A stretch of DNA of 64,000 nt, from assembly GCA_034003625.1 (NCBI GenBank), contig JAVEYG010000019.1:1-64000 (forward strand), read 5' to 3'. The translations under genes and the position numbers were made by a program. The notes under the pieces were generated by a model. That model searched no databases. It saw nothing but the letters and a program-made list of their open reading frames with translations, and was not told the DNA's origin. Position 1 is the stretch's first letter; the number at the start of each line of letters is the position of its first letter. Positions 61,945 through 64,000 of the stretch are shown piece after piece. The DNA comes from GWE2-42-39 sp034003625. GTDB lineage: Bacteria; Bacteroidota; Bacteroidia; Bacteroidales; Prolixibacteraceae.

Positions 61945-62071
61945 GGCTTTCCAAAAAGTCTAAGGCAGAGTCATCCCGAACCAAGTTCGGGATCTCATCT
62001 TTCTGATCGTCAGGCCCTGAAATAAATTCAGGGTGACTCGAATTGCGGATCTTAAAACTTTTTGGAAAGCC
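61945..62071. repeat. 127-bp inverted-repeat element with internal hairpins
   Basis: Perfect 15-bp terminal arms, GGCTTTCCAAAAAGT (61945-61959) and its complement (62057-62071), enclose an inner GAGTCA/TGACTC pair and two hairpins: CCCGAAC-CAA-GTTCGGG and CCCTGAA-ATAAA-TTCAGGG. It is non-coding and lies between susD and the GH110 gene. The shape suggests a MITE- or REP-like element that may also terminate or process the transcript. Confidence 0.75.
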
Positions 62072-62104
62072 CTTTTTAATAATAACCCATTACGAGATAA
62101 CCCA

Positions 62105-63967
62105 ATGAAGCATTTTAATAATATTTCCAAAAGAGCATTCTATTTTGTTGTAATATTATGTTGCTTTTTACAAGTTCAGTCAAATGCAACTCCTGCCGAC
62201 ACAATCAGGATAACCGATTTTGGAATTACGCCCAACAGCCGTGTGAATGCAGTCCCGGCTGTACAAGCTGCGCTGAATGCTTGCAGGGGAAAAGAAAATG
62301 TTGTTTTGGTTTTTCCGAAAGGACGATATGATTTTTGGCCGCAACATGTCATTCAGAAAATTTACTATGAATCGAATACAACCGACAACAATCCCAAAAA
62401 CCTGGGCATCTTAATCGAAAAAATGAAAAATCTGGTTATCGATGGTCAAACCTCATCTTTCATTTTTCATGGTACAATGCAGCCTTTCACTATTGACGGC
62501 TGCAATAATGTAAGTATCCGGAGGGTAAAAATCGACTGGGAAATTCCATTAACCGGACAGGGAGAAGTAGTTGATACTACCAGTAGGTATATTGATGTTA
62601 AAATTGATGAAAAACAGTATCCGTTTGAAATTGAAAACAGCAAATTAATGTTTGTGGGCGAAGGATGGAAAAGTGGCATTTGGATCATCATGGAATACGA
62701 ACACGACACCCATATTATCGCTCCTCAAACAGGTGATGTTCCGGCATTGGGAGAAGGCTGGAAAAAATATAATGCGACGCTTATCGGAGAGGATATTGTA
62801 CGTTTAAACCATCCGTTTAAAAGGAAACCTAAACCCGGGAACATACTTATTTTCCGGCACAGTCCGCGCGACCATGCAGCTATATTTATCCAGAACAGCA
62901 GGAATATTCAACTGACAAACATGGACATCCATCATTGTGCAGGTCTGGGGATATTATCACAGTACACTGAAAATCTCGATTTCAGGAAAATCAATTTTAT
63001 TCCCAATGCAGAAAAAGGCCGGTATTTCAGCGGGCACGACGATGCAATGCACTATTCAAACTGTAAGGGGACTATTTTTGTCGACAGTTGCCGCTATGCC
63101 GGGCTGATGGACGACCCGATCAATATACATGGAACTTACGTCAAAATTATTGAGAAAATTGCAGCGAATAAATTGCTTTGCCGTTTCATGGAAAGCATGA
63201 GTGTCGGCATGGAGTGGGCGCGAACAGGGGAAGAGGTTGGTTTTATTAACAATGAATCGCTTCAAACCATAGGCAACGGAGTTGTATCTGCATTTAAGCC
63301 AATAAGCACTACCGACTTTGAAATTACCTTTGTTGAAAATATTCCGCCGGAAGTAAAAATTGGGAACGGGCTTGAAAATCTTACATGGACGCCATCGGCA
63401 ACAATAACCAATTCATCTTTTGAAAGTTGCAGGGCAAGAGGAATATTGGTCAGCACACCGAAAAAAGTGGTGATCGAGAACAATGTTTTCAGTTCGAGCG
63501 GCTCTGCTATTCTTGTGGCTGGCGATGTAAACTCATGGTACGAATCGGGCGCTGTAACCGACTTGCTGATCAAAGGAAATACCTTTTTAGCGTCAACAAT
63601 GACTTCGCATTACCAGTTTTGTGAAGCGATCATCAGCCTGTTTCCCGAAGTTCCTGTTTTAAATGAGAAAACTCCACCTTATCACCGGAATATCCGCATC
63701 GCAGATAATGAGTTTCATTGTTACGATTACCCCGTACTGTTTGCTCAATCAATAGATGGCCTGACATTCGAGAACAATTCTCTCCGGCGAAGCGATGATT
63801 ACAAACCTTTTCACTATCGAAAAGCCACATTTTCACTGATCGCATGTAAAAATGTTCTTATCAGAAATAATTTTGTTGATGACCAATTGCTGGGCAAAAA
63901 CATACAGTTGCAGTTTATGGACAAAAAAGAAGTAAAATTATTACAGCCAGATCTTACAATCAAATAA
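62105..63967 (+). CDS. GH110 alpha-1,3-galactosidase
   Basis: This encodes 620 residues from the ATG at 62105, with a signal peptide ending near residue 28. The parallel beta-helix shows strong similarity to characterised Bacteroides GH110 enzymes that remove alpha-1,3-galactose from blood-group B and related glycans: RYDFWPQ near 75, GLGILSQYTENL near 280, SGHDDAMHYSNCKGTIFVDS near 309 and AGLMDDPINIHGT near 332. Asp313, Asp336 and Asp337 align with catalytic-region aspartates of the family. It is probably periplasmic or at the surface. Only GH110 is visible; the rest of the locus lies beyond the right edge. Subfamily (branched or linear substrate) cannot be told. Confidence 0.9.
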   Translation: MKHFNNISKRAFYFVVILCCFLQVQSNATPADTIRITDFGITPNSRVNAVPAVQAALNACRGKENVVLVFPKGRYDFWPQHVIQKIYYESNTTDNNPKNLGILIEKMKNLVIDGQTSSFIFHGTMQPFTIDGCNNVSIRRVKIDWEIPLTGQGEVVDTTSRYIDVKIDEKQYPFEIENSKLMFVGEGWKSGIWIIMEYEHDTHIIAPQTGDVPALGEGWKKYNATLIGEDIVRLNHPFKRKPKPGNILIFRHSPRDHAAIFIQNSRNIQLTNMDIHHCAGLGILSQYTENLDFRKINFIPNAEKGRYFSGHDDAMHYSNCKGTIFVDSCRYAGLMDDPINIHGTYVKIIEKIAANKLLCRFMESMSVGMEWARTGEEVGFINNESLQTIGNGVVSAFKPISTTDFEITFVENIPPEVKIGNGLENLTWTPSATITNSSFESCRARGILVSTPKKVVIENNVFSSSGSAILVAGDVNSWYESGAVTDLLIKGNTFLASTMTSHYQFCEAIISLFPEVPVLNEKTPPYHRNIRIADNEFHCYDYPVLFAQSIDGLTFENNSLRRSDDYKPFHYRKATFSLIACKNVLIRNNFVDDQLLGKNIQLQFMDKKEVKLLQPDLTIK

Positions 63968-64000
63968 ATTTTATTCATATAAACAATATGCTAATAAACC

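Noticed and set aside
1..64000. CRISPR arrays, rRNA operons, complete insertion sequences, prophage
   Set aside because: No regularly spaced repeats, rRNA sequence, transposase or phage structural gene was recognised on either strand.

Overview
The window looks like a chromosomal segment of a Bacteroidota bacterium, probably of the Bacteroidales/Marinilabiliales type; the lower-rank placement is inference. The evidence is a SusC/SusD pair beside a sigma/FecR pair, Bacteroidota-specific neighbourhoods (coaX to lptC to hemolysin to peptidyl-prolyl isomerase; amn and holA divergent from an HsdR_N protein; etfB-etfA-acyl-CoA dehydrogenase), and many upstream regions with the Bacteroidota promoter form TTTG-N18..22-TAnnTTTG. 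No rRNA, CRISPR array or intact insertion sequence was seen.

Layout. 1-2925 is an accessory, AT-rich stretch: the tail of a cut-off gene, two overlapping unknown genes, and a HigB/HigA-type toxin-antitoxin module bracketed by two diverged copies of an ~85-bp non-coding repeat. 2926-20879 is mostly core: acyl-CoA synthetase, an atypical SDR, an M23 peptidase/MerR/Nif3/zinc-ribbon operon, alaS, an EEP-family hydrolase and a lipoprotein, tRNA-Phe, an M16 peptidase with an O-methyltransferase, acs and a POT transporter. 20880-32166 holds an AT-rich unknown membrane/coiled-coil gene joined by a 4-bp overlap to nnr, a PAS histidine kinase, pruA, a FtsB/DivIC protein, a YqgE protein, and nadB-nadC-coaX. 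32167-37870 is an envelope block: TPR protein, lptC, CNNM/CBS protein, PpiD-like isomerase. 37871-49883 holds gcvH, tsaE, ald, carbonic anhydrase, a LysM/binding-protein fusion, an MFS transporter, smpB, miaA and etfB-etfA-acyl-CoA dehydrogenase. 49884-50542 has no supported gene. 50543-54443 is a minus-strand amn-holA-rhomboid-HAD-aminotransferase-like run interrupted by a GC-rich inverted-repeat element. 54647-63967 starts with an HsdR_N-domain protein and ends in part of a polysaccharide-utilisation locus: ECF sigma factor, FecR anti-sigma factor, STN-containing SusC, SusD, a 127-bp inverted-repeat element and a GH110 alpha-1,3-galactosidase.

How the genes fit together. The NAD genes (nadB, nadC, with nnr for repair), acetate and fatty-acid activation (acs, acyl-CoA synthetase) and ETF/acyl-CoA dehydrogenase form ordinary central metabolism. 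The right-end locus suggests growth on host-type or mucin-type glycans ending in alpha-1,3-galactose, sensed across the envelope by SusC-STN, FecR and the sigma factor. The less explained parts are the repeat-bracketed toxin-antitoxin module, the three AT-rich unknown genes, two enzymes lacking expected catalytic residues (the SDR and the class-IV aminotransferase-like protein), a possible remnant of an acetyltransferase gene upstream of acs, and two inverted-repeat elements.
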